Assembly (NCBI GenBank): GCA_002493835.1
Contig: DLAA01000160.1
Coordinates: forward strand, 81,066 to 145,065
Direction of reading: 5' to 3'
From: Lachnospiraceae bacterium UBA7060
GTDB taxonomy: Bacteria > Bacillota > Clostridia > Lachnospirales > Lachnospiraceae
DNA length: 64,000 bases
Made by a program: the position numbers and the translations under genes. Below the pieces are notes generated by a model. That model had not been told where the DNA came from and did not search any database. It saw nothing but the letters and a program-made list of their open reading frames with translations. This document shows, in pieces, positions 8,563 through 18,069 of the stretch; position 1 is the stretch's first letter; the number at the start of each line of letters is the position of its first letter.

Positions 8563-10508
8563 ACGCTCTGTTTTGTACCCTTTCTATCCTCCAAAGACGC
8601 ACGGCCGGCGGCTTTTTTATAAAGCGCCAGTGTCCGCTCCGTCACATCTTCCCAATTATATTTCCCGCAGATGAAATCCGCGCTCTCCTCCCCCATGCGC
8701 CGCACCGCATCCGGGTTATTCAAAAGCCAGGTAAGCTGTTTTCGTAAATCATTCACATCTCCCTTTTTAAAGATCAGTGCTTTATCCTCCACCACTTCGG
8801 TGTTCTCATGAATGTCACTGACAAGGCAGCAGTCGCCGTAACTCATGGCCTCAAGAAGCGTCATCGCCATCCCCTCCACATCACTCGGCAGCACAAAAGC
8901 GTAGGCGCCCGCATACAGTTCCTCTAAAACCTGCCCCTGGACAAAATCTGTCATGATGATTCTCTCATCTTTGGCCGCCATACGGTGAATCTGCTCCATA
9001 TAGGCCATAGCCTGAGAACTGCCTCCGGCGATCACCAGCTTTTTATCTGTCTCGAGCTTTGAAAATGCCTCAATCAAATAGTGCAGCCCCTTCTCCGGCA
9101 CAATTCTTCCGAGAAACAGGAAATATCCGTCTTTCGACAATCCGTATTTTTCCCCGATCAGGGATGTCCCCTGAGGCGCCGGCCTGCTGATGCCATTGGG
9201 GATATAGATAACTTCCCTGTTGTAAGTATCCGCAAAATACTGCTTTACATTGTTCGACAGCACGATGATCTCATCCGCATATTTGGCCGCCATCCGCTCT
9301 CCAAACTTGATCACAAAGGAGGCTAAATTGCCCCACTTTGCCCGCTGCCAGTCAAGGCCGTGAATGGTCACCACAATCTTCCTTTTCAGGAAATGGGGAA
9401 GCCAGAGCATGGCGCAGGGGCCCTCCGCATGATAATGAATCACATCATAATGATGGAAAAGCGCCATAATGGTCGCGATAAAGGAATAGACAATGGCATT
9501 TAAACTGCTCCGTCTAAAGGTTGGCACAATATAAACGCGGATGCCCTTATAGAATTTACGCCCTTTAAAGCCGTACTCCTGATCGTATTTTTTCCCGGAG
9601 ACATGATGGCCGAACCGATTGTAGGCATCTACCCGGTGCCCTCTTTCTGCCATGCGCACGGCAAGCTCTTCCACCACTACCTCCACGCCTCCTTCTCTCG
9701 AAGGAATCCGTTTATGGCCAATCATAGCAATGTGCATTCCCCGCCTGCGGTTTTGCCTTAAGTTTTTCCCCTCTCTGTAGACATAGTATAAAAATGCAAA
9801 GTTTGTGTTAAGGTATCGGGGCAGCATGCGCTTCGGCTCCCGCAAAATCCGAAATACCCATTCCATACAAAGTCTCTGCATCCACCTGGGCGCCCGCTTC
9901 GTGGTTCCCGCTGTAAAGTCGAAGGCAGCACCTACTCCCAGCATCAGCGCCTTTATTTTATGCTGATGTTCATACATCCACCACTCCTGCTTGGGTGCCC
10001 CGAGAGCCACCCACAGAAAATCCGCCCCGCTCTCATTAATATGGCGGATAATTTCCTCGTCCTCCTGTTTTGTCAGCTCCCGGAAGGGAGGCGAATACAT
10101 ACCGGCAATCTGCAGCTTCGGATAGCGTCTGAGCAGCGCAGCCCGCAGCGCCTCAAGGGTTGCCTCCGTACTTCCATAGAAATAATGACGGTATCCCGTC
10201 TTCTGTGACAGATCAAGAATGGCCGGCATCAAATCAGGCCCCGGCACCCTCCTGGCTTCTGGAAATCCTCTCTTTTTGCTGACGATGGACAAAGGCTGTC
10301 CGTCAGGAAGAGCCATTGCCCCGCTGTTCTGCACATTGCGGTAGGCCTTATCCCGGTATGCCATCACTGTAGTATGCACGTTGGAGACACAGATATAAGC
10401 TCCTTTCAACTCCTCCAGATTTTCCGTGATGTAGGAGATAGTATCCTCCATATTTGTGACATTGATATTGGTTCCCAGTATTTTACAGTAGGTCAATTCA
10501 TTTTTCAT
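8559..10508 (-). CDS. Bifunctional transferase: GT26 (WecG/TagA/CpsF) fused to GT4
   Basis: A 649-residue two-domain protein. Residues about 8-245 form a WecG/TagA/CpsF domain (GT26): VSNVHTTVMAYRD, NSGAMALPDGQPLS, RVPGPDLMPAIL, and GADFLWVALGAPKQEWWM. In relatives this enzyme adds ManNAc or ManNAcA to a lipid-linked sugar. From about residue 260 a full GT4 enzyme follows: MHIAMIGHKRIPSREGGVE, VVTIHGLDWQR, FLFLGRIVPEKGLHYLIEAF and ADEIIVLSNN. The frame is continuous, so both domains are made as one chain. The ATG at 10508 has GGAGG 9 nt upstream; the GTG two codons before it is too close to that site. It overlaps the upstream gene by 11 bp. Two successive sugar additions by one polypeptide is the likely role. 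Confidence 0.9.
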   Translation of the reverse strand: MKNELTYCKILGTNINVTNMEDTISYITENLEELKGAYICVSNVHTTVMAYRDKAYRNVQNSGAMALPDGQPLSIVSKKRGFPEARRVPGPDLMPAILDLSQKTGYRHYFYGSTEATLEALRAALLRRYPKLQIAGMYSPPFRELTKQEDEEIIRHINESGADFLWVALGAPKQEWWMYEHQHKIKALMLGVGAAFDFTAGTTKRAPRWMQRLCMEWVFRILREPKRMLPRYLNTNFAFLYYVYREGKNLRQNRRRGMHIAMIGHKRIPSREGGVEVVVEELAVRMAERGHRVDAYNRFGHHVSGKKYDQEYGFKGRKFYKGIRVYIVPTFRRSSLNAIVYSFIATIMALFHHYDVIHYHAEGPCAMLWLPHFLKRKIVVTIHGLDWQRAKWGNLASFVIKFGERMAAKYADEIIVLSNNVKQYFADTYNREVIYIPNGISRPAPQGTSLIGEKYGLSKDGYFLFLGRIVPEKGLHYLIEAFSKLETDKKLVIAGGSSQAMAYMEQIHRMAAKDERIIMTDFVQGQVLEELYAGAYAFVLPSDVEGMAMTLLEAMSYGDCCLVSDIHENTEVVEDKALIFKKGDVNDLRKQLTWLLNNPDAVRRMGEESADFICGKYNWEDVTERTLALYKKAAGRASLEDRKGTKQSV

Positions 10509-12099
10509 ACCCACAAACCTCCGTAACCGCCATGGCCGCCTTCTTTCGAAAACTGCCCAGACACAGACAAAACACCGCCGCCAGAAAGCCGCCGATCAGC
10601 ACACTGCCCACTCCATAACGCGCCGTTTCCAGTTTTACGGCTTCGCCGGACACAATCTGCATAGGCGTCTTTGCATCCACATAGTTCATAACCCGGAAGC
10701 CCTCATAGGCCGGATCAGCAGTACTCTCCAAGTAGACTGAAGTCTCCTCAAGACCATCCGTATAAACCCTGGGCACCACATAACCCGCCGGCTCCTGGTA
10801 GAGCAGAGCACACAGGAGTCCGCCCAAAACCGCGCCTGCCGCTGCCGCACCAAGAACCTTTCTCCTATGACCACTGTAATAAACACGCACACGCAGGAGC
10901 ATCCGTTCCGGCAGTCCGGCAAAAGGAATCGTGATCCGCTTTCCTGAAAACTGGGGAAACAGGCAATACTCTTTTTCCCCCTCCTTTGGCAAAAACAAAA
11001 GCGCCCCCAAGAACAAAAGAGTGATATTTTTAAAGGATGTATTAAATAAAAGCTGTTCTGTCCAGCCAGCGGCCAAAAAGCACACCAAAATCACAAGCTC
11101 TCTCGTGCGCTGCTTATAAGTGTCATAGAACAGCAGGATAAAATAGCCCAGAAGAATAATCACCGTAGGGACAAGGCCATAGTTGATATAGCACCAGACA
11201 TAGGAATTATCTAACGTCATAGCAGAGCTGACCACCTTGGAAATATCCGCCCCGAACAGGCTTCTGTATTCCGACTTCAAAAACTGCTCCGCCAGCCAGA
11301 TTCTCGTATTCAGCATAAAATTCAGCTTCTGCACAATATCGCTGTAGGGATTCCAGCTGAGATAAAAAGGTACCACGAAGGACAAAAACAGACAAAGCGG
11401 CAGCACCAGATTGGCGAGGATTTTCTCCAAAAAACAAAATTTGGGACGATATTTCACATAAAGACATCCCGTCAGAAGAACTGCCACAATGCCAAAGCCT
11501 GTATAGCTGATAGAGTAGAAAAAAACCAAAAAATTCCCGCCCATCAGCAAAAAATAGGCCTTCCATCCATACCGCTCCTCCATTTCCAAAATCAGCAGCG
11601 CACAGAGCATCAGATACGTGATATGCAGGATATTCGGATGGGTGAATCCCAAACTCCACCGAAAAATATGTCCCATCCCCAGCTTCGCGTGTACCCGGTA
11701 AACCGTGTGTTCCAGTCGAAAAAAAGAAAAAATGGACAGTACTACAGCGCAGGCTGACCACACCCACAAGGCGATGGGAATCAGTTTTTTGACTGATATC
11801 CCCTTCATGCCAAGCACAGTGAAAGCCACAAAAAAAATGGCAAGCTGATGAGATGACAGATATATCACTGCAGTCAGCCCCAAAAAGAGAATCTGAAAAA
11901 CGGCCTGCCTTTTTGTGTAAGGCGTAAGCAGGAGCTTCAAAAGCCCCAAAAGCATCGCCGGCACCATCAGAAGATAAAAAAGTTTCTGCCCTTGATAAAA
12001 TCCCAGCCCCTTTGCCAGAGACAGCAGAATGAAAAAACCGTAAAATAACGCCTCCTGTATATTGATTGTTCTTTCGTACTGTCTATATCGCTCCATCAT
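10498..12099 (-). CDS. Wzy-like O-antigen polymerase/ligase with C-terminal extracytoplasmic domain
   Basis: A polytopic protein of about 533 residues. The first 400 residues have about ten membrane helices and a large periplasm-facing loop with the RWSLGFTHPNILHITYL stretch, where a G-x-H-P-N motif is typical of Wzy/O-antigen ligase-type proteins in Firmicutes. After a basic loop near residue 410 comes a second part: one membrane helix, about 80 outside residues, and a last helix ending in a short tail, a plan that recalls chain-length (Wzz-like) proteins but is not clearly homologous. The ATG at 12099 overlaps the upstream stop (ATGATGGAG) and has GGAGG just upstream; the next ATG at 12096 has the better spacing. 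Confidence 0.75.
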   Translation of the reverse strand: MMERYRQYERTINIQEALFYGFFILLSLAKGLGFYQGQKLFYLLMVPAMLLGLLKLLLTPYTKRQAVFQILFLGLTAVIYLSSHQLAIFFVAFTVLGMKGISVKKLIPIALWVWSACAVVLSIFSFFRLEHTVYRVHAKLGMGHIFRWSLGFTHPNILHITYLMLCALLILEMEERYGWKAYFLLMGGNFLVFFYSISYTGFGIVAVLLTGCLYVKYRPKFCFLEKILANLVLPLCLFLSFVVPFYLSWNPYSDIVQKLNFMLNTRIWLAEQFLKSEYRSLFGADISKVVSSAMTLDNSYVWCYINYGLVPTVIILLGYFILLFYDTYKQRTRELVILVCFLAAGWTEQLLFNTSFKNITLLFLGALLFLPKEGEKEYCLFPQFSGKRITIPFAGLPERMLLRVRVYYSGHRRKVLGAAAAGAVLGGLLCALLYQEPAGYVVPRVYTDGLEETSVYLESTADPAYEGFRVMNYVDAKTPMQIVSGEAVKLETARYGVGSVLIGGFLAAVFCLCLGSFRKKAAMAVTEVCGYEK

Positions 12100-13202
12100 A
12101 AAACCTCCAATGCCGGACCAAGGGACCAGGGATACGTGCCATAACGCTGCGGATAACAGGAAAAGCCCTCGCACTCCCCGGAGCAATTGTATACAAAGCC
12201 GTTTTTGACTGATTTCTCCAGAGCGCGGCGTCCTTCCTGCAAGGCATTCCTGTAGTTCTCACCCACCAGGATACCGGAGTCTATCCCCTGCCCGAGGGCA
12301 GCACATATCATTCCCGTGGCGGAAGTATCCGCCGGTCCCTCCAAGGCCCCCAGCTGCCAAGAAAAATATCCGTCCTGTCTCTGGTATACTAAAGAAGCAT
12401 CCACAAGAGCAATACAGCGCTCGCTCAACCGCTCTCTCCCATATGTTGAGGACATACAGCCCATCATGCCGCGGAGAAGCCACCCGACGGCCCTTCCCCA
12501 GCCAATGATACCATATTTACAGCCATCCGACGAGTCATAACCATGATAGGGCAGTCCTGCAGCACTGTCCATGCCGTAGGACAAATAATTCACGATCTGC
12601 CGGAGCGCCAGCTCCCTATACTCCTGCTTTCCAAAAATCTCACCGTAACGATAAAGAAAAGGACAAGCAAGGCCAATACTATCCACAAAAACTGTTTTCT
12701 CCCCGTAAACCGGCCGGTAAATCAAACTCCCCGCCCCATCCTTCGGATGTTCCACAGCAAAAGCCGCCAGTCTGTCAAGCGCCGTCCTAATCTTTGGGAC
12801 GGGCAGACTGCCAAAAAGCGCTGATGATCCTCCCTGTATTTCCAGGTAGACATTTAACAGCGTTTCCCCCGCCAGAAGATCATCCACAACGACAATAGGC
12901 ATGTCGTTCTTAAACCATCTCGAATAATAAGCTGTAAGCGCGCTCTCAATCGTTCCAGCCATAAGCTCCTCTTCCTGAGAAGCCCCTGTTTCCCCGGCTG
13001 TGCCTTTCGCCGCGAGTTCCCCCCTGCAATGCCACAGTCCCGCCGCAAGAAGCGCCGTCGGCCAGAAGATCAAATCCTCGCCTGCCACCTTTCTGTGGAG
13101 AAAGAATTTTTTGATTAGATAACTGCATTTTGCCCGCAAATCAAAGACGCTATACTGCAGCAGATCTTTACAGGCATTCTCCATCATAGGAATTTTATTC
13201 AT
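12096..13202 (-). CDS. Glycoside hydrolase family 88/105-like protein
   Basis: The protein of about 368 residues has the (alpha/alpha)6-type pattern of unsaturated uronyl hydrolases: VVVDDLLAGETLLN, KTVFVDSIGLACPFLYRYG, YHGYDSSDG, IGWGRAVGWLLRGMMG and DTSATGMICAALGQGI. These fit the GH88/GH105 signatures around the catalytic Asp and the WGR-x-GW motif. Known members hydrate the terminal unsaturated uronic acid left by polysaccharide lyases and are cytoplasmic. No signal peptide is seen here. In a biosynthetic locus it may trim or edit a uronate-containing glycan. The ATG at 13202 has GGGAGG 5 nt upstream and overlaps the flippase gene by 8 bp; longer starts have no site. Confidence 0.75.
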   Translation of the reverse strand: MNKIPMMENACKDLLQYSVFDLRAKCSYLIKKFFLHRKVAGEDLIFWPTALLAAGLWHCRGELAAKGTAGETGASQEEELMAGTIESALTAYYSRWFKNDMPIVVVDDLLAGETLLNVYLEIQGGSSALFGSLPVPKIRTALDRLAAFAVEHPKDGAGSLIYRPVYGEKTVFVDSIGLACPFLYRYGEIFGKQEYRELALRQIVNYLSYGMDSAAGLPYHGYDSSDGCKYGIIGWGRAVGWLLRGMMGCMSSTYGRERLSERCIALVDASLVYQRQDGYFSWQLGALEGPADTSATGMICAALGQGIDSGILVGENYRNALQEGRRALEKSVKNGFVYNCSGECEGFSCYPQRYGTYPWSLGPALEVL

Positions 13203-14799
13203 CCAGGCCTCCCTTCCGGGATCCATTTCCCAAAGAAATTTTTGCAAGCGCAGGTACTCTTGCCGCGATCACATCCCACAGATAGGCAAATTCTTCAGTT
13301 TTGTGAAACACCGCCAGAAATACCAGATTGTAGATCAAGGTAATGACAAGTATCATGAAAACAAAGGTCCAAAGCGTGACCTCCTCCATAATCAACCGGC
13401 GAATCGGCGTGACGGCAGCCCCGACTGCCAGAATCACCCCGATATACTTTAGGGAATCTTTAAAATAAGCCCCCGGCTTTTTTTCAAAGCAGACCCGGTA
13501 AATAATTCCCGGGCGGATCAGATTTGCCAGAACACCTGACACAAGCGTTCCCACATAGACACCTGTCACGCCTATTTTTAAGACCAGTGCAACGGAAACC
13601 ACCAGATTGAGAGCCCCCTGCACCAGAGGCAGATATCTGTCCTGCTCAAAAAGCCCCGAAGCAATCTTAAAGTTCAGAAGTACTGTACGGCCTCCCTTTA
13701 GATAGAAATCCATCACCAAAAGCGTCACTGTCATCTGCGGAAGCGTCCATCCTTCATTTTTCAGCCACACCCCGCCGATAAAGGGGGAGAGCAGATGGAA
13801 AAAGCCCACCGCACCAAACCCAAAGAGCCAGCAGGCAAAAAAACGATATACTTTGAAGAGAATATACTGTCTCTCTTTCGACTCCGTTGCCACCACATTG
13901 CCAAAGCCAGATATCACGGAATCAAAGATAATATTTACAAAGTTTCCTACATAGGTGATGATGTAGACATAGTTATCCACAACTGCTGCGGTATCCACAT
14001 TGACAAAGGAGGCGATAATGATCTTATCTGTCTGCAGCCTTGCTACATCTCCAACCTTGTGGCAGATGAGTGCCTTCGTCTTGACGGCAACCACCTGAGT
14101 CTCCTCCGTCGTCAGCTTCGCCGCATCCTTATCCCTCAAATATGGATACATTCTGTTTAAATATATTGTCACGAAGACTTTCTGCAGCAGCTCCACCACA
14201 GACTGTGCCAGAAGATAAAAAAGAAAGTTGCGGAAAAGCAGCAGAACAGTGATCTGCACGGCAGCCGTGGCAAGCTTTGTCAGGGTTGTAATATTCGTCT
14301 GAATATAGTTTTTCTGCTCAGCGTTCACCAGACTGTACTTGTAGGTAACAAAATAACTGATCACCGTGTTGAACAGGAACAGATAATAGTACAGCACAAG
14401 CTCTCCTGCTGTCAGAGAACCGGGATTTTTCAGAATATATTTCAAAAACGGGGAGACAGCAATTCCCAGAACCGCAATCACGCCCGCAATGGTCAGATAG
14501 GCTTTCTTGTAAAAGCGCATATAGGACTTGATTTTTTCAATGTTGTGCTCCGCCACAGGCTTATAGAGACTGTAGTTTAGGGCCGTACCGATCCCCAGCT
14601 CCGTCAGGGACAGCACACTCAGGATATCCGTATAGACGCCGTTTACCCCCGACAATGTCTTTCCCAGCACATAGATAAAAATCGTCCTCTGCACGAAATT
14701 GACAAGCAGAATCGCAAGATTGCTGATATATCCAAATATGATGTTTTTTCCGGCTTTTTGTATTCTGCCCATAGTTTCATTCACTCTGATGTAAGTCAT
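13195..14799 (-). CDS. Wzx-like polysaccharide flippase (MOP superfamily)
   Basis: A protein of about 534 residues with 12-14 membrane helices and the N-terminal signature GRIQKAGKNIIFGYISNLAI, typical of Wzx-type flippases of Firmicutes. These move lipid-linked repeat units from the inner to the outer membrane face for Wzy. The start is uncertain: ATG 14799 (weak AGG site) overlaps the upstream gene by 23 bp, while ATG 14772, five bases after the upstream stop, leaves the conserved core intact. The helix pattern is complete, with no truncation. Confidence 0.85.
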   Translation of the reverse strand: MTYIRVNETMGRIQKAGKNIIFGYISNLAILLVNFVQRTIFIYVLGKTLSGVNGVYTDILSVLSLTELGIGTALNYSLYKPVAEHNIEKIKSYMRFYKKAYLTIAGVIAVLGIAVSPFLKYILKNPGSLTAGELVLYYYLFLFNTVISYFVTYKYSLVNAEQKNYIQTNITTLTKLATAAVQITVLLLFRNFLFYLLAQSVVELLQKVFVTIYLNRMYPYLRDKDAAKLTTEETQVVAVKTKALICHKVGDVARLQTDKIIIASFVNVDTAAVVDNYVYIITYVGNFVNIIFDSVISGFGNVVATESKERQYILFKVYRFFACWLFGFGAVGFFHLLSPFIGGVWLKNEGWTLPQMTVTLLVMDFYLKGGRTVLLNFKIASGLFEQDRYLPLVQGALNLVVSVALVLKIGVTGVYVGTLVSGVLANLIRPGIIYRVCFEKKPGAYFKDSLKYIGVILAVGAAVTPIRRLIMEEVTLWTFVFMILVITLIYNLVFLAVFHKTEEFAYLWDVIAARVPALAKISLGNGSRKGGLDE

Positions 14800-15985
14800 T
14801 CCACAGCCTGCGGATCTCATCTCCCGCCTGCGCCGCTCTCCTGCAATACTCTGGCATGATCTCCTTAAGCCTTCCCCGGATCTCATCTTCCCTGTCCATC
14901 ATCCACTCAAAAGCCTCGATCAGCTCTTCTGAATGGGAGAGCGCCTGTACCGGCAGCACATAATGTGCCGAATCGCCAAAAAGATCCTTCGCAATGCCTC
15001 TGGCCTTCACGGAGTAGCCCACTACCAACGTGGGAACCATGGAAGAATAAGCCGCGATGGTGGCATGTGTTCTCGCTCCGATGAAAGCCCTGCACTTGGA
15101 AATCACATACTTGATTTTCTGGCAGGACATATCTTCAAACTGTACAACCCTGTCGTTGCCCTGATAGACACTGTACAGTTCGTGTATAGTCAGTCTGTCG
15201 TCATTATGCTTCCACATCACATGGGGAATCAACGCGATATGACAGTCGGTAGTCTCCAAAATGCGATCAATTAATTTCCGATAATTTTCTATTGTTATTC
15301 CATCTTTTTCTTCATATCTGATGATCATCGGGCTGATATTGATGCCGATGGTGTTTCCCTCGCTGAATCCGTAGGGAAGCTTTACAGCCTCCGCCTGCAG
15401 CGCAAAGGCCGGATCCGGAAACTGTTTCACATTCTCCGTAATTCCCGCCTCCAAAAGCGCCTGTGTCGTGATGGACTCCCGGGGCGTAATCAGTGCATAG
15501 CGCCGCATATCCTCCACCACCTCCGGCTCTTTCAAAAGCGCCGGCTCCAGAGAGCACCCCCATAGAACGGTCTTTGCCCCCGCGCGGTTAAAAGCGCTGT
15601 TGGCGGTGACCGCCTCCTTTCTGGAAAGCTCGTAGCAATACATATCTCCTCCGATAGAGAGATAGAGAGGCGCAAGGTCCTTTCCCATCACCTCCCGAAA
15701 CCGGTATCTCATAAAAGATTCAGGATCCTTGAATATCTTCCGCCAGGCATAGTACCACACGTGGGCAAAAAAATGTTCCGCAATCTTTCTCTCCTGTAAA
15801 ATATCACAGAGGGTTCCGACCGAGTAATGTCTGTCTTCCTGCTCGCTGTTCGTCACAAGAAGCTTTGGAATCTCCTCTATCATATGGCAGGTGCTGTTGA
15901 CAATCGCCTCACAGCCGTGGTTGCCGCTGCCGCCATGTAAATACATGACAAGTTTGTCATTTTTCCAATCCATGTTGCTCACCAT
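14777..15985 (-). CDS. Polysaccharide pyruvyl transferase
   Basis: The protein of about 402 residues matches the CsaB/polysaccharide pyruvyl transferase family: LHGGSGNHGCEAIVN near the N-terminus, LYLSIGGDMYCY, AKTVLWGCSLEP, a central ITPRESITTQALLEAG stretch, and the C-terminal CRAFIGARTHATIAAYS. The family adds a ketal-linked pyruvate from phosphoenolpyruvate to a hexose or ManNAc, giving the glycan negative charge that SLH proteins can bind. The ATG at 15985 has AGGG 6 nt upstream. An ATG at 16039 lies beside the -10 element of a promoter, so an mRNA from that promoter could not use it. Confidence 0.85.
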   Translation of the reverse strand: MVSNMDWKNDKLVMYLHGGSGNHGCEAIVNSTCHMIEEIPKLLVTNSEQEDRHYSVGTLCDILQERKIAEHFFAHVWYYAWRKIFKDPESFMRYRFREVMGKDLAPLYLSIGGDMYCYELSRKEAVTANSAFNRAGAKTVLWGCSLEPALLKEPEVVEDMRRYALITPRESITTQALLEAGITENVKQFPDPAFALQAEAVKLPYGFSEGNTIGINISPMIIRYEEKDGITIENYRKLIDRILETTDCHIALIPHVMWKHNDDRLTIHELYSVYQGNDRVVQFEDMSCQKIKYVISKCRAFIGARTHATIAAYSSMVPTLVVGYSVKARGIAKDLFGDSAHYVLPVQALSHSEELIEAFEWMMDREDEIRGRLKEIMPEYCRRAAQAGDEIRRLWNDLHQSE

Positions 15986-16040
15986 ACGCATCCCTGATTT
16001 CCACAGTAACGATACTACAATTTTTCTATTATTTACCATA

Positions 16041-16069
16041 AGTATACCATTCTATTGAAAGATAGTAAA
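16041..16069 (-). promoter_or_regulatory. Promoter with extended -10, upstream of pyruvyltransferase
   Basis: Reading the minus strand, TTTACT (16064-16069) lies 17 bp before TATACT (16041-16046), and TGG precedes the -10 to give an extended element. The start point would be near 16034, about 50 bp before the chosen start codon. It may allow separate expression of the lower block. No regulatory repeat is visible. Confidence 0.6.
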
Positions 16070-16098
16070 CGGCATAACAAATTTCGTTACCTATATCA

Positions 16099-17010
16099 TC
16101 AAATAACTCTTCCCTCCGGCGTCACAAGCGTCCATCCTTTCCACAGCTTTTTCATCTCTTCCGGCACACAAATCTGTGAGTTTTTCTGGATAGAAGGCCG
16201 TATCATCACCTTGTCATTGCTCCCATTTAGACGGGCTCCCCAAAAACTGAAGGTACTGTTGGCACAAATATTATACTTGCAGCAGCTCATCAGCTGCATA
16301 TCATAAAAGCTTCCCTCTCCCCGGTTCCAGTCAACAATCCGATACTCTGGCCCCGGATAATGGGCACGGGCATACTCTAAATCATCCGAAAAAACATAAA
16401 AAATCACCCTGGACTGCCGCTCCTTCACATACCTGACAGAAGTGTCATAATATTCTTCTGTACAGATACCGCCAAACATCGCTACATTGGCGGCATCCAG
16501 ATAATCCCCTCTGCGGATATGAATGCTGGCCGAAGGCTGACTGCTCAGCTCCTCCATCGCCTCGCGGTTTCTCCGGTCAGCGCTGATGGGAAAACGGATT
16601 TCTTTCCGAAGCTTCTCCAAAATATCCGAGTAATATGCCTCACAGGCCCAGTATCCCACAAGATAACGTCTATGCCAGTCAAAAATCTGCGGATGAAACA
16701 TTTCCGACTCCTCAAAGAGAAACCCCTTTTCCGGCAGAAATCTTTTCTTGAGTTTCTCTACAAGGCCCGCTTTCTCCTCATAGCCTCTCCCCAGCAGAGA
16801 CCGCACCTCCTCCTTAGAAACCACTCGCATGGGAAGATCCACAAAATCCGAGAGCGCAAACCGTCTAGGCGCCGCCGCCTGAGTCTGTGAAGCCTGTGAA
16901 AACCAGGAAATATCCAGGCCGGCCTTTGTCCCAATGCTCTGAAATTTTCTGTACAGAGCGTACTGCTGCAGCTGATTGCCCAAACCGCCCATGACTCTTA
17001 TAATAACCAT
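16099..17010 (-). CDS. GT11 family glycosyltransferase (alpha-1,2-fucosyltransferase type)
   Basis: The 303-residue protein begins MVIIRVMGGLGNQLQQYALY, the N-terminal GGLGNQ motif of GT11, and has the donor-binding HIRRGDY motif (His164-Asp169). Near the C-terminus are DMQLMSCCKYNICANSTFSFWGARL and the closing PSIQKN segment, as in alpha-1,2-fucosyltransferases that use GDP-fucose. Fucose is the usual donor, but Clostridia GT11 proteins may use others. No GDP-fucose synthesis genes are in the window. It is one of three GT11 proteins here. Confidence 0.88.
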   Translation of the reverse strand: MVIIRVMGGLGNQLQQYALYRKFQSIGTKAGLDISWFSQASQTQAAAPRRFALSDFVDLPMRVVSKEEVRSLLGRGYEEKAGLVEKLKKRFLPEKGFLFEESEMFHPQIFDWHRRYLVGYWACEAYYSDILEKLRKEIRFPISADRRNREAMEELSSQPSASIHIRRGDYLDAANVAMFGGICTEEYYDTSVRYVKERQSRVIFYVFSDDLEYARAHYPGPEYRIVDWNRGEGSFYDMQLMSCCKYNICANSTFSFWGARLNGSNDKVMIRPSIQKNSQICVPEEMKKLWKGWTLVTPEGRVI

Positions 17011-17034
17011 TCTCTTTTCCCCGCTTTTTTGACA

Positions 17035-18069
17035 TTATGTCTCACGTTTTCTGTCATATATCCGAAGCACCGCCCGCAGCAGACGAAGAAGCATGCCGCC
17101 GGGATACTGCATCCCAACATACAAAAGCTGGTTGGAACGTTCTGTCACTAAAATCGGTGTATTCTGCACAAGCTCCTTCACTTTTTCATCACTAAAAATG
17201 CGTTGAATGCGCTTTCTATAGTCCTTTCCAGGACCCCGCAGCTCATTCTTCATCACATACAAAAGCATATAACAGTATTCACGGGCTGCGGCACCCGCAC
17301 CATCCGGCGCCTTCTTATCCTCCGCTGTCCTTCTCACAGCCTCCATCAGACGCTGCACACCTGCAAAAAGTCCCTCATCATAGCGGTGTACCAAAGATCC
17401 CTCCACATAGCGGTAGTGATAGTAGAAGGCACCTTTCATAATGACCACCCGGCTGCTCGCAAGCATAGCCGGATACATCAGGTTCGTATCATCTCCAAAG
17501 CGGAGACTATAATCATAGTAAACTTCATTCCCCTCAAAAAGAGATTTCTCACACAACTTCATACAGCGCGACAGAGGTATCACCTTTTTCTCTTCCCCGA
17601 TCAGCTTGGCCTTGATCTCCCGCCTCAGTCTTTCACCCTCATAGATACCGGGCGTGACGCCGCTTGCAACCTGTACCTTTCCCCTCTGTTTCTCCACCAC
17701 ATGGTTGCAGCAGACGATCTCTCCGGGTTTTCCTGTCAGACGCTCCGCCATCTCAGAAAGCGTCTCCGGTTCCAGGTAATCGTCGCTGTCCACAAACATA
17801 TAGTAATCACCCAAAGCCTTTCTCATGCCTGCCACACAGGCAGCTGTAGGCCCGCTGTTCTTTTGGTGAACAACACGCACCCGCTCATTCTTCTCGCCAT
17901 ACGCATCGCAGATTGCACCGCTTTCATCTGTGGATTCGTCATCCACCAAAAGCACCTCAATATGCCTGTAAGTCTGTCTCAGAATACTGTCCACACATTC
18001 CCGCAGATAGGCCGCTTTGTTATATACAGGTACAATGACGCTGATTGTCGGATTTGATTTCTTGATCAT
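17035..18069 (-). CDS. Glycosyltransferase, GT2 family
   Basis: A 344-residue GT-A enzyme. The N-terminal domain has ISVIVPVYNKAAYLRECVDSIL, VLLVDDESTDESG and the metal-binding MFVDSDDYLEPE at about residues 91-102. The C-terminal part, with FGDDTNLMYPAM, supplies the usual acidic catalytic residues. It is probably cytoplasmic and membrane-associated, adding a hexose or aminosugar to a lipid-linked acceptor. The start overlaps the next GT2 gene's stop by ATGA with AGAAGG upstream. Confidence 0.88.
   Translation of the reverse strand: MIKKSNPTISVIVPVYNKAAYLRECVDSILRQTYRHIEVLLVDDESTDESGAICDAYGEKNERVRVVHQKNSGPTAACVAGMRKALGDYYMFVDSDDYLEPETLSEMAERLTGKPGEIVCCNHVVEKQRGKVQVASGVTPGIYEGERLRREIKAKLIGEEKKVIPLSRCMKLCEKSLFEGNEVYYDYSLRFGDDTNLMYPAMLASSRVVIMKGAFYYHYRYVEGSLVHRYDEGLFAGVQRLMEAVRRTAEDKKAPDGAGAAAREYCYMLLYVMKNELRGPGKDYRKRIQRIFSDEKVKELVQNTPILVTERSNQLLYVGMQYPGGMLLRLLRAVLRIYDRKRET

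Noticed and set aside
16039..16039. ATG at 16039 as start of the pyruvyltransferase
   Set aside because: It lies at the -10 element of the promoter and has no ribosome binding site; 15985 has one.
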